Assembly: GCA_024403005.1 (NCBI GenBank)
Contig: JAKSSQ010000109.1
Span: 1 to 5,923 of the forward strand
DNA: 5,923 nt
DNA from: Clostridia bacterium
GTDB taxonomy: Bacteria; Bacillota; Clostridia; Peptostreptococcales; Anaerovoracaceae
Direction of reading: 5' to 3'
In this document: positions 1 through 5,001 of the stretch, in pieces
Numbering within the stretch: the first letter of the stretch is position 1
Layout of the letters: the number at the start of each line of letters is the position of its first letter
Translations under genes and position numbers: made by a program
The notes under the pieces: model-generated
What the model was told of the DNA's origin: nothing
The model's database searches: none
Seen by the model: the letters and a program-made list of their open reading frames with translations, nothing else

Positions 1-531
1 GCTCTGGGTTTTGCAGGCTGCGAAGTTCTGATATTTGCATTTTATTTAATATCGGACATGTTTAACAGCAAGTATTCGCTTGATAATATGGAATACTGCA
101 CGCCTTATGCGACAAGGAATCTCGGGGTCATTTATACCGGAGATTCTACTAAGAATTGGAACAAAATAGATGCTTTTATAGATAAGAAGTTCTCACGCAA
201 TGGCCAAATCCGCAGATCTGCAGCAGAGTCAGGAAGCCTGGTGGGCGCAAATATCAATAATGTTCTTATAAATCTGGATATTAAGAATGCGGCAGTAGTA
301 AGTACTTTCCCAACAGACAGGCTTGAACCAATCATTGAGATTTTAGGCTGCGATTGCAAATGCGTTGGAGACATAACTGCTTCCGTTGATTCCTGCAATC
401 AGCTCGAGGCGTTCAGCTGTGCAGTAATTGCGGCGATGGAAGGCATAGACACTATGGATTCAATCCGCCGGCAGTGCGAACTGCTTCTAAGCTGGAATAA
501 AACGATTATAGGTGTAGTAACAATTAAGTAG
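1..531 (+). CDS. Wzz/YveK-like polysaccharide chain-length protein, C-terminal part, with degenerate kinase-like tail
   Basis: The frame is open from base 1, so this is the last 176 residues of a longer protein cut by the window edge; the ATG at 58 is internal. Residues 1-20 form a hydrophobic segment that fits the second membrane helix of Wzz/CpsC/YveK polysaccharide co-polymerases. It is followed by a charged stretch and NLGVIY (residues 40-45), resembling the 'LGLPVLGVIP' region just after that helix. The rest resembles a collapsed BY-kinase domain. VVSTFPTDR (about 99-107) sits where such kinases have 'VTSSTPGEGKS', and the tail ending GVVTIK (171-176) resembles their last strand ('lGvVlN'). 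No Walker A lysine motif and no tyrosine-rich tail are present, so kinase activity is unlikely. The likely role is control of capsule or exopolysaccharide chain length and export at the cytoplasmic membrane. Codon choice looks more AT-rich than in the genes after 1348. Family assignment is inferred from weak motifs. Confidence 0.6.
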   Translation, partial: ALGFAGCEVLIFAFYLISDMFNSKYSLDNMEYCTPYATRNLGVIYTGDSTKNWNKIDAFIDKKFSRNGQIRRSAAESGSLVGANINNVLINLDIKNAAVVSTFPTDRLEPIIEILGCDCKCVGDITASVDSCNQLEAFSCAVIAAMEGIDTMDSIRRQCELLLSWNKTIIGVVTIK

Positions 532-564
532 AATAAACAAAAATTAAACAAGTAACGATTTACC

Positions 565-596
565 CGTAAACATGCCCGTATAGATGCATGTTTATG
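565..596. repeat. Hairpin at left edge of the array, unrelated arms
   Basis: Arms 567-575 and 586-594 are a perfect 9-bp inverted repeat (TAAACATGC/GCATGTTTA). They extend to 565-575/586-596 with one G-T wobble, around a 10-base loop. The centre at 580.5 is about 51.5 bp before the first TACCC unit, matching the array period. A TACCCGTA half-site-like string begins at 561 and a similar GCCCGTA ends at 580. No T-run follows, so it is not an obvious terminator. Confidence 0.6.
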
Positions 597-614
597 ATAA
601 TTGCAAAGGATAAG

Positions 615-658
615 TACCCGAAGATTAATTGATTTTTAGTCTTCGGGTATTTATTTTT
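615..658 (+). terminator. First array unit; likely rho-independent terminator of the polysaccharide gene
   Basis: A 10-bp perfect inverted repeat, TACCCGAAGA (615-624) and TCTTCGGGTA (640-649), extends to 14 pairs (615-628/636-649, one T-G wobble) with a 7-base loop. A T-rich run follows at 650-658 (TTTATTTTT). It lies 84 bases after the stop codon at 529-531 and has the form of an intrinsic terminator on the plus strand; there is no T-run for the minus strand. It is also the best-paired member of the palindrome array, so termination may not be its only role. Confidence 0.55.
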
Positions 659-664
659 GAGTTA

Positions 665-699
665 TACCCAAATAGCGAGAATGTCGGAGATTTTGGGTA
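665..699. repeat. Array unit 2
   Basis: TACCCAAA (665-672) pairs perfectly with TTTGGGTA (692-699) around a 19-base unpaired middle. Compared with unit 1, the sixth base pair has changed on both sides (G-C to A-T), keeping the pairing. It is followed by a 17-base spacer. Confidence 0.75.
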
Positions 700-716
700 G
701 TTTTGGAGACTGCAGA

Positions 717-751
717 TACCCGAAGATAACTAGTCTAAAATACTGCGGGTA
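717..751. repeat. Array unit 3
   Basis: TACCCG (717-722) pairs with CGGGTA (746-751), then after one mismatch two more pairs. The left arm TACCCGAAGAT is identical to that of unit 1 for 11 bases, while the right arm has drifted (TGCGGGTA). A small ACTAGT palindrome sits at 729-734 near the centre. Confidence 0.75.
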
Positions 752-768
752 TGCGAGGCTCCTAAAAC

Positions 769-803
769 AGGCGATTATGAGAGTTTTAATGCGATAATCC
801 GTG
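769..803. repeat. Array unit 4, core sequence lost but dyad kept in register
   Basis: This slot lies exactly midway between units 3 and 5 but has no TACCC or GGGTA. GATTAT (773-778) and ATAATC (794-799) nevertheless form an exact inverted repeat centred on 786, the position predicted by the 52-bp period. A competing inverted repeat, CTAAAAC (762-768) with GTTTTA (783-788), overlaps it. A 6-bp repeat could arise by chance; the register is what makes it worth listing. Confidence 0.45.
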
Positions 804-820
804 GCCGGGCAATGGTAAAA

Positions 821-855
821 TACCCAAGATTGCAAGCTTAAAGATTTCTCGGGTA
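821..855. repeat. Array unit 5
   Basis: TACCC (821-825) pairs with GGGTA (851-855). There is an A-C mismatch at the sixth pair, then AGA (827-829) pairs with TCT (847-849). An AAGCTT palindrome lies at the centre (834-839). A 15-base spacer containing an A/T-rich run follows. Confidence 0.75.
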
Positions 856-870
856 CACGTTTTAAAAAAC

Positions 871-905
871 TACCCGGTAGAATAAATAATTTCAATTTTC
901 GGGTA
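871..905. repeat. Array unit 6
   Basis: TACCCG (871-876) pairs with CGGGTA (900-905), with weaker wobble pairing inside. The middle is A/T-rich. The right arm read on the minus strand, TACCCGAAAAT, matches the half-site consensus well. Confidence 0.75.
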
Positions 906-921
906 TCGCATTGGGTCATGC

Positions 922-958
922 GTATACGGAAAATGCTGGGATGCATATATTCGGATAC
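922..958. repeat. Array unit 7, diverged
   Basis: GTATACGGA (922-930) pairs with TTCGGATAC (950-958) with one A-G mismatch and one wobble, centred on 940 as the 52-bp period predicts. The right arm on the minus strand (TATCCGAATA) is a recognisable variant of TACCCGAAGA; the left arm is further diverged. A CGTATACG palindrome (921-928) overlaps the left arm, and CGCAT/ATGCG (907-911/918-922) form a second small dyad in the preceding spacer. Confidence 0.55.
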
Positions 959-979
959 CGGTTCAGCAAAACTCGTCCT

Positions 980-1012
980 GGCAGGTTTAAAGCAGCATTC
1001 TTTGGAACTGCC
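980..1012. repeat. Long hairpin at right edge of the array, unrelated arms
   Basis: Arms 980-992 and 1000-1012 (GGCAG...CTGCC) pair over 13 positions with one mismatch and two G-T wobbles, leaving a 7-base loop. The centre at 996 is 56 bp after unit 7, so it fits the spacing only loosely. The arms do not contain the TACCC core and no T-run follows, so an intrinsic terminator is unlikely. Confidence 0.55.
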
Positions 1013-1042
1013 CGAACTCACTTATAAACAAAAGCAACGCGT

Positions 1043-1072
1043 TTGACCCCAGCGTACTCGCCGTGCTATATT
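1043..1072 (+). promoter_or_regulatory. Sigma-70/SigA-type promoter for the 69-codon gene
   Basis: A -35 box TTGACC (1043-1048, five of six consensus bases) and a -10 box TATATT (1067-1072, five of six) are separated by 18 bp. Transcription would begin near 1080, about 30 bases before the ATG at 1112. The promoter starts 31 bp after the last hairpin of the array, so a protein bound to the array could influence it. Confidence 0.55.
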
Positions 1073-1099
1073 GAATTATATTCACCATACCCCTGCAGG

Positions 1100-1106
1100 A
1101 AAGGAG
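1100..1106 (+). promoter_or_regulatory. Ribosome binding site fixing the start at 1112
   Basis: AAAGGAG ends five bases before the ATG at 1112. It supports that start over the in-frame TTG at 1043, which lies inside the predicted -35 box. Confidence 0.75.
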
Positions 1107-1111
1107 CAGCC

Positions 1112-1321
1112 ATGCTTTACAACTACGTAACCGACAGAACATTTACAGGAAGCAAGCCCGTTACGGTCGAATCGACTAACGTGGACTACATTTATAAGAG
1201 TTCCAACGGATTCGGCGGGCAGTACTGCATATCGTTAAAAGAGGGCGGCCGCGTCTACGTGAACAAATCCGATGCGGAAATGGTTGCACGCTCCGCAGGC
1301 ATTAAGATCGACGAAGATTAG
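1112..1321 (+). CDS. Small hypothetical protein, 69 aa
   Basis: I do not recognise this protein. It begins at ATG 1112 behind a strong AAAGGAG site and ends at TAG 1319-1321. It is soluble-looking, with no signal peptide or membrane segment. The middle has alternating polar/hydrophobic stretches rich in Gly, Tyr and Val (for example YIYKSSNGFGGQYCISL and GGRVYVN), suggesting small beta strands. A short helix (SDAEMVARSAGI) and an acidic end (KIDED) follow. There is one cysteine and no metal-binding pattern. It seems to have its own promoter and lies between the palindrome array and the envelope operon, with 71 bp to the next start and no terminator between. It could be a binding partner or regulated target of the array, but nothing in the sequence proves that. 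Confidence 0.7.
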   Translation: MLYNYVTDRTFTGSKPVTVESTNVDYIYKSSNGFGGQYCISLKEGGRVYVNKSDAEMVARSAGIKIDED

Positions 1322-1329
1322 AAATATAA

Positions 1330-1359
1330 GCAACAAAACCCACTTAAATGGTGTATAAT
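1330..1359 (+). promoter_or_regulatory. Promoter for the phosphodiester glycosidase operon
   Basis: A perfect TATAAT -10 box lies at 1354-1359. A weak -35 candidate GCAACA (1330-1335) sits 18 bp upstream. Transcription would start near 1366, downstream of the ATG at 1348, which argues that the true start codon is the TTG at 1393. Confidence 0.45.
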
Positions 1360-1374
1360 ATTCTTTATATTGCA

Positions 1375-1381
1375 GAAAGGA
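1375..1381 (+). promoter_or_regulatory. Ribosome binding site favouring the TTG start at 1393
   Basis: GAAAGGA at 1375-1381 lies 11 bases before the in-frame TTG at 1393. By contrast, the ATG at 1348 has no purine-rich site upstream (the preceding bases are CAACAAAACCCACTTAA). Confidence 0.5.
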
Positions 1382-1392
1382 ATTTCAAGGCT

Positions 1393-2505
1393 TTGGAAGA
1401 TTACACGAACGTAGAAGAAAGACGCTCCAGGCGTGCTAACAAGAAAAAAGAGAAGAAACCCGCAGTCGTTATAGCAAGACTGCTGCTGGTTGTGTTCACG
1501 ACGCTGCTGGCAGTAGTACTGGCCCTTTTAATAGTTTTCTCGACTATTTTCAACGGACCTTCTCCCAGTGCGAGAGATACGCTGGTTACAACCCTTCTCG
1601 AATCCGGCAACTTAAAATTTGTCGTATCCCTGTTCTTTAAGGAAGACGAAGTAATGGAAATCGTAAACAAGACTTCCATGAAGGAAATGAACGCTTCCCT
1701 GGATACAGACCTCATCGCTTCCGACGGCGAAGTAGAAGGCGATTTCGACGAAAACGGCATTCAGATTGTGGAAGTAAACGGCAGAAGCTTCTACGGCACG
1801 ATGATGATTGTAAAGGATGCTTCCAAAGTTAAGTGCGGCACCACCTATCCGTGGGGCGAATACGGCAAGGAACTGGACAAGCTGGTTTCCGAAAACGGCG
1901 CAGTTGCAGGCGTTAACGGCGGTCTTTACGCTGCAGACGGAAACAGAGGCGGCAGACCCTACGGCGTATGCGTAAGCAACGGAGAAATCCTGCTTAACGA
2001 TCCTTCCGGATGGCCCGGCACATACATGATCGGTCTGGATAACAACAATATCCTCCGAATTCAGAACGTAGCAGGCTGGAACGGAGCAAAGTTCAAGGAA
2101 TTTGTAGCAGCAGAAGGCATCCGCGATGCAGTTGCATTCCAGGACGAAGCTTCCGACTCCAACAACCACTTCGTTCCCTTAATTATCAACGGCGAAGCCA
2201 GAGAACTTAACGGTGCAGGCTGCGGCGCCAACCCCAGAACCGCTATCGGCCAGCGTGCAGACGGCGCTATCCTGCTGCTCGTAACAGACGGCAGAGGCGC
2301 AGCAGGCCACCTGGGCGCAACAGCATCCGACCTTATCGGCGTAATGCAGCAGTTCGGTGCAGTAAATGCAGCAAATCTGGACGGAGGCAGCTCCTCCAGC
2401 ATGGTATACAAGGGCGAGTATCTTATGACAAGCGTAACCCTTTACTACGCTAACTCATCCTGGAAACTGCCCACAGCCTTCGTAGTAATGGGAGGTGGAC
2501 AGTAA
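1393..2505 (+). CDS. Membrane-anchored phosphodiester glycosidase (NAGPA family)
   Basis: This protein of 370 aa belongs to the family of N-acetylglucosamine-1-phosphodiester alpha-N-acetylglucosaminidase (Pfam phosphodiester glycosidase), whose bacterial members act outside the membrane on sugar phosphodiesters. I chose TTG 1393 because of the ribosome binding site and the TATAAT box inside the longer frame; starting at ATG 1348 would add 15 residues. The N-terminus is a basic tail (residues 10-22) followed by one membrane helix at about 25-53, giving an anchored extracytoplasmic enzyme. A linker of roughly 100 residues leads to the catalytic domain. Its motifs are VNGGLY with N175-G177, RTAIG (282-286), DGR (299-301) and NLDGG-SSSS (328-336), the hallmark end of this family. 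The stop codon overlaps the next ATG by one base. Substrate unknown; a wall or exopolysaccharide phosphodiester is plausible given the neighbours. Confidence 0.85.
   Translation: MEDYTNVEERRSRRANKKKEKKPAVVIARLLLVVFTTLLAVVLALLIVFSTIFNGPSPSARDTLVTTLLESGNLKFVVSLFFKEDEVMEIVNKTSMKEMNASLDTDLIASDGEVEGDFDENGIQIVEVNGRSFYGTMMIVKDASKVKCGTTYPWGEYGKELDKLVSENGAVAGVNGGLYAADGNRGGRPYGVCVSNGEILLNDPSGWPGTYMIGLDNNNILRIQNVAGWNGAKFKEFVAAEGIRDAVAFQDEASDSNNHFVPLIINGEARELNGAGCGANPRTAIGQRADGAILLLVTDGRGAAGHLGATASDLIGVMQQFGAVNAANLDGGSSSSMVYKGEYLMTSVTLYYANSSWKLPTAFVVMGGGQ
2490..2498 (+). promoter_or_regulatory. Strong ribosome binding site inside the preceding gene's end
   Basis: GGGAGGTGG lies within the last codons of the glycosidase gene, with the GGAGG core nine bases before the ATG at 2505. 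It supports re-initiation at the TAATG overlap and coupled translation of the two genes. Confidence 0.7.
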
Positions 2506-3731
2506 TGACAGAAACAAGAACTTCAAGACGTGCAAGAGCCTCTAAGAAGAGCAGAATGACCGCATTCACCAAGTGCTATCTCGTTTATCTGCTGGTGATC
2601 GCAATTGCGCTCATCGCAGTATATTTAAACGTTCGCAGCACCATGGTCGAATATGAAAACAACGCTCCGGAAAACTACGTAATCTGGCTTACAAGAAACG
2701 TGGAAAAGGGCCAGCTCGGCAAGCTTTTAGAAGACAATGTTTTCAGAAATCCGTACTGCGACCTGAGCAGCAAAAAGGCTGCATTCTACGACAAGTGCAA
2801 GAATGCAGAGCTGGAAGCAACTCTGGACACAGCAGCTTACGACCCGTCTCACCCGACTTACAACATTACTGCAGACGGCAAGCCTTTCCTTCGCCTGCAG
2901 CTTAACGAAGACAAGACTTACACAAAGCTCAGCATCATGACTCTCTCAGACTGGAGCATAGCTTCCTTCGTGGTTAGAAACCCCGAATCCGAAGCAGCTT
3001 CTATCCGCGTAAACGAAGTGGGCACTCTGGACTGCACAGTAACCATGCCCGGCGACTACAGCCTCTGCCTTAACGGTGCAGATGCAAACCTGGCAAATGC
3101 AGATGTTACAGAATCCGCTCTGGAAGAGTTCGTATATATTAAGCCTTTTGTAGATGTACCCTCCGGCAAGACTGTAAAGCTTACAGGCCTTTGCTTCGAA
3201 CCCGCTGTTTCCGGCAAAACCGAGGCAGGCGAAATGGTTGCAGGCGTACAGGATGCGTCCGGAAACTGGACGATTTCTGCAGGCGTTGGTTCTTCCGACG
3301 ATGCTCAGCAGGCCTTCGCAGCAGCAGGGCTTGACCCACTGGAAATGGGCAAGATCTGGTCTAAGTTCATGACAAACGACGTCGGCGGATCTTACAGAGG
3401 TCTGTATAACGTACGTTCCAGCTGCAAGCTGCTGCCCGGTTCCAACCTCTACGACATGGCTACAAAGTGGGCCGGCTCCATCGATATTACCTTCGTAAGC
3501 GGCCACTCCATTAAGAGCTGGACAGGCGATTCCGTAAAGAACTATACAAAGTACAGCGACAAGCTCATGTCCTGCGACGTTTACTTCGAAAAGAATCTTG
3601 TTCTTTCCAACGGAGCAAACAGAACAGACGTCTTCGACAACCGCATGTTCTTCGTATACATCGACAACGCTGCCGTTGCAGCTCCCGGCTGGTATCTGGC
3701 AGACATGATGTCCATAGCAGGCACCTACTAA
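2505..3731 (+). CDS. Membrane-anchored extracytoplasmic protein of unknown function, 408 aa
   Basis: I do not recognise the family. The N-terminus repeats the design of its neighbour: a very basic cytoplasmic tail (TRTSRRARASKKSR, residues 4-17), one membrane helix at about 24-41, then a large outside domain. The outer part is rich in Ala, Asp, Asn, Ser and Thr, consistent with beta structure. The last 55 residues (CDVYFEKNLVLS around 358-369, then RMFFVYID, then GWYLADM at 395-401) resemble in pattern the terminal strands of NTF2-like domains; this is a guess from shape only. There are several cysteines in the outer domain but no clear catalytic motif. The gene overlaps the glycosidase gene by one base and is followed by a strong terminator, so the two make a two-gene operon and the proteins probably act together at the cell surface. 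Confidence 0.85.
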   Translation: MTETRTSRRARASKKSRMTAFTKCYLVYLLVIAIALIAVYLNVRSTMVEYENNAPENYVIWLTRNVEKGQLGKLLEDNVFRNPYCDLSSKKAAFYDKCKNAELEATLDTAAYDPSHPTYNITADGKPFLRLQLNEDKTYTKLSIMTLSDWSIASFVVRNPESEAASIRVNEVGTLDCTVTMPGDYSLCLNGADANLANADVTESALEEFVYIKPFVDVPSGKTVKLTGLCFEPAVSGKTEAGEMVAGVQDASGNWTISAGVGSSDDAQQAFAAAGLDPLEMGKIWSKFMTNDVGGSYRGLYNVRSSCKLLPGSNLYDMATKWAGSIDITFVSGHSIKSWTGDSVKNYTKYSDKLMSCDVYFEKNLVLSNGANRTDVFDNRMFFVYIDNAAVAAPGWYLADMMSIAGTY

Positions 3732-3760
3732 GCCGAATTATTGTAAAGAGCATTTAATCG

Positions 3761-3788
3761 AAAATCACCCCATTGGGGTGATTTTTTT
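3761..3788 (+). terminator. Rho-independent terminator of the envelope operon
   Basis: AAAATCACCCC (3761-3771) pairs with GGGGTGATTTT (3775-3785) around a three-base loop (ATT), followed by T residues to 3788. The matching A-run on the left suggests it could also work in the reverse direction. Confidence 0.9.
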
Positions 3789-3822
3789 GATACAATAAAG
3801 AGTGACGTAAAAGGAGTTTTTT

Positions 3823-4755
3823 ATGAATTGCAAAGTTTCTATCGTCGTACCCTGCTTTAACGAAGAGGATGCGCTCCCGTATTTCTACGAAGAGGCAACT
3901 AAAATAATGCAGGGCCTCGGCTGCACATATGAATTATATCTGGTGGACGATGGTTCCAAAGACGGAACGCTGGAAATCATGCGCAGGCTTGCTAAAGAAG
4001 ACAGCCACGTGCAGTACATTTCCTTCTCCAGAAATTTCGGCAAGGAAGCTGCCATGTACGCAGGCCTTCAGGCAAGCCACGGAGACTATGTCTGCGTAGC
4101 CGATGCGGACATGCAGGATCCGCCCAGCCTTATTCCGCAGATGCTGGCAGATCTGGAAAGCGGAGAGTGGGACTGCGTTGCATCCCGCCGCAAGACCAGA
4201 GCCGGTGAACCACCCATAAGAAGTTTTTTCGCGCGCAGATTCTACGGCCTCATAAACTCCATATCTTCTACTCAGATCGTGGAAGCTGCAAGAGATTTCC
4301 GCCTCATGCGCAGAGAAATGGTAGATGCGGTTCTTTCCATGAGCGAATACAACAGGTTCTCCAAAGGCCTGTTCAGCTGGGTAGGTTTCCGTACAAAGTG
4401 GCTGGAATACGACAACATCGAAAGAGTTGCAGGCCAGACAAAGTGGTCTTTCTGGAAGCTGTTCAAGTACGCACTGGAAGGCATCATGGCCTTTTCCACA
4501 GCACCTCTTGCGCTGGCACTTTTCTGCAGCGCAGGCATGCTTTTAGCCGCAGTAATCATGTTTATCTGCTGCCTGGCAGTTAAAACCAGCCCGGCATGGC
4601 TGCCTTTAGGCACGCTGGTTGTGTTCATCGGAGGAATTAACGCAGGGCTCATCGGAATCCTGAGCCTCTATTCTTCCAAGACCTACCTTGAAACAAAGAA
4701 CAGACCCATTTACATCGCAGCTGAACGCAGCGACAGAAAAAAGGAAAACGAATAA
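3823..4755 (+). CDS. Polyprenyl-phosphate glycosyltransferase, GT2 family (GtrB/DPM1-like)
   Basis: This 310-aa protein has the usual length and layout of GtrB, YkcC and CsbB. These transfer a sugar from a nucleotide donor to undecaprenyl phosphate on the inner face of the membrane, for later decoration of surface polymers. The GT-A domain begins VSIVVPCFNEE (residues 5-15), with VDDGSKDGT (41-49) for nucleotide binding and DADMQDPP (94-101), where D94/D96 are the metal-binding pair. RDFRLM (157-162) and RFSKGLFSWVGF (178-189) are typical of the subfamily, as is GQTKWSFWKLFKYALEGI (204-221), a membrane-surface segment. Two membrane helices follow at about 229-253 and 260-284. The start at ATG 3823 has AAAAGGAG (3809-3816) six bases upstream. 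A TACAAT box (3791-3796) may be the -10, without a clear -35. The stop codon directly abuts the next gene. The sugar is not predictable. Confidence 0.92.
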   Translation: MNCKVSIVVPCFNEEDALPYFYEEATKIMQGLGCTYELYLVDDGSKDGTLEIMRRLAKEDSHVQYISFSRNFGKEAAMYAGLQASHGDYVCVADADMQDPPSLIPQMLADLESGEWDCVASRRKTRAGEPPIRSFFARRFYGLINSISSTQIVEAARDFRLMRREMVDAVLSMSEYNRFSKGLFSWVGFRTKWLEYDNIERVAGQTKWSFWKLFKYALEGIMAFSTAPLALALFCSAGMLLAAVIMFICCLAVKTSPAWLPLGTLVVFIGGINAGLIGILSLYSSKTYLETKNRPIYIAAERSDRKKENE

Positions 4756-5001
4756 ATGAGAATAGATAAATATTTAAAAGTATCCAGACTTATTAAGAGA
4801 CGCACAGTGGCTCACGATGCGGCAGAAGAGGAAAGAATTTTCCTTAACGGCAAGGCTGCAAAGCCCGGCGCACAGGTAAAGCCCGGAGATATCGTACTTA
4901 TCCGCTTCGGCAATTCCGAAGTAAAAGTTAAGGTTTTAAGCACTCCCGAGCACGTTGCCAAGGACGACGCAAGCACACTTTACGAGGTAATTACGGACTA
5001 A
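4756..5001 (+). CDS. rqcP: S4-domain ribosome quality control protein RqcP (YabO)
   Basis: This 81-aa protein is almost entirely one S4 RNA-binding domain. The start MRIDKYLKVSRLIKRRTVAHDA closely resembles Bacillus subtilis RqcP/YabO (recalled as MRLDKFLKVSRLIKRRT...), followed by the S4 pattern 'IFLNGKAAKPGAQVKPGD' (about 28-45) and a short beta end. Known RqcP works with RqcH on stalled 50S subunits, stabilising the P-site tRNA while C-terminal alanine tails are added. In Bacillus the gene sits near mfd, mazG and divIC; here it lies between a glycosyltransferase and uvrB. ATG 4756 follows the previous stop codon with no gap, with AAGGA (4741-4745) ten bases upstream. The stop overlaps the uvrB start by one base. 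The family (Hsp15/RlbA-like S4 proteins) is certain; the RqcP assignment rests on length and the N-terminal match. Confidence 0.87.
   Translation: MRIDKYLKVSRLIKRRTVAHDAAEEERIFLNGKAAKPGAQVKPGDIVLIRFGNSEVKVKVLSTPEHVAKDDASTLYEVITD

Larger units (their letters stand above)
561..1012. repeat. Array of regularly spaced imperfect palindromes (TACCC...GGGTA units, 50-52 bp period)
   Basis: This fills most of the 580-bp stretch between the polysaccharide gene and the small gene at 1112. Five clear units of exactly 35 bp start with TACCC and end with GGGTA: 615-649, 665-699, 717-751, 821-855 and 871-905. Their centres are 632, 682, 734, 838 and 888. A unit lacking the core sequence but still palindromic is centred on 786, and a diverged unit on 940, so the series runs in steps of 50, 52, 52, 52, 50 and 52 bp. 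The half-site consensus is about TACCC(G/A)AAGA; only the arms are conserved and the middles differ. Spacers are 15-17 bp. Different hairpins close to the same spacing flank the series at 565-596 and 980-1012. TACCC/GGGTA occurs 11 times in 561-905, against about five scattered occurrences I spotted elsewhere in the window. Function unknown. Confidence 0.85.

Noticed and set aside
561..1012. CRISPR array
   Set aside because: The repeats are not identical, only the palindrome ends are conserved, spacers are just 15-17 bp, and no cas gene is present.
662..1021. 119-codon minus-strand reading frame through the array
   Set aside because: It starts at GTG without a ribosome binding site, runs across the inverted repeats and shows no recognisable protein pattern.
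1043..1111. Upstream TTG start that would add 23 residues to the small protein
   Set aside because: It lies in the predicted -35 box and has no ribosome binding site, while ATG 1112 has an excellent one.
1348..1392. ATG 1348 as start of the glycosidase
   Set aside because: No ribosome binding site precedes it and a perfect TATAAT lies inside the added segment; the alternative TTG at 1393 fits better, though this is not certain.
3773..3796. Full promoter with TTGGGG and TACAAT before the glycosyltransferase
   Set aside because: The gap between the boxes is only 12 bp and the first box is part of the terminator stem; at most a lone -10 element.
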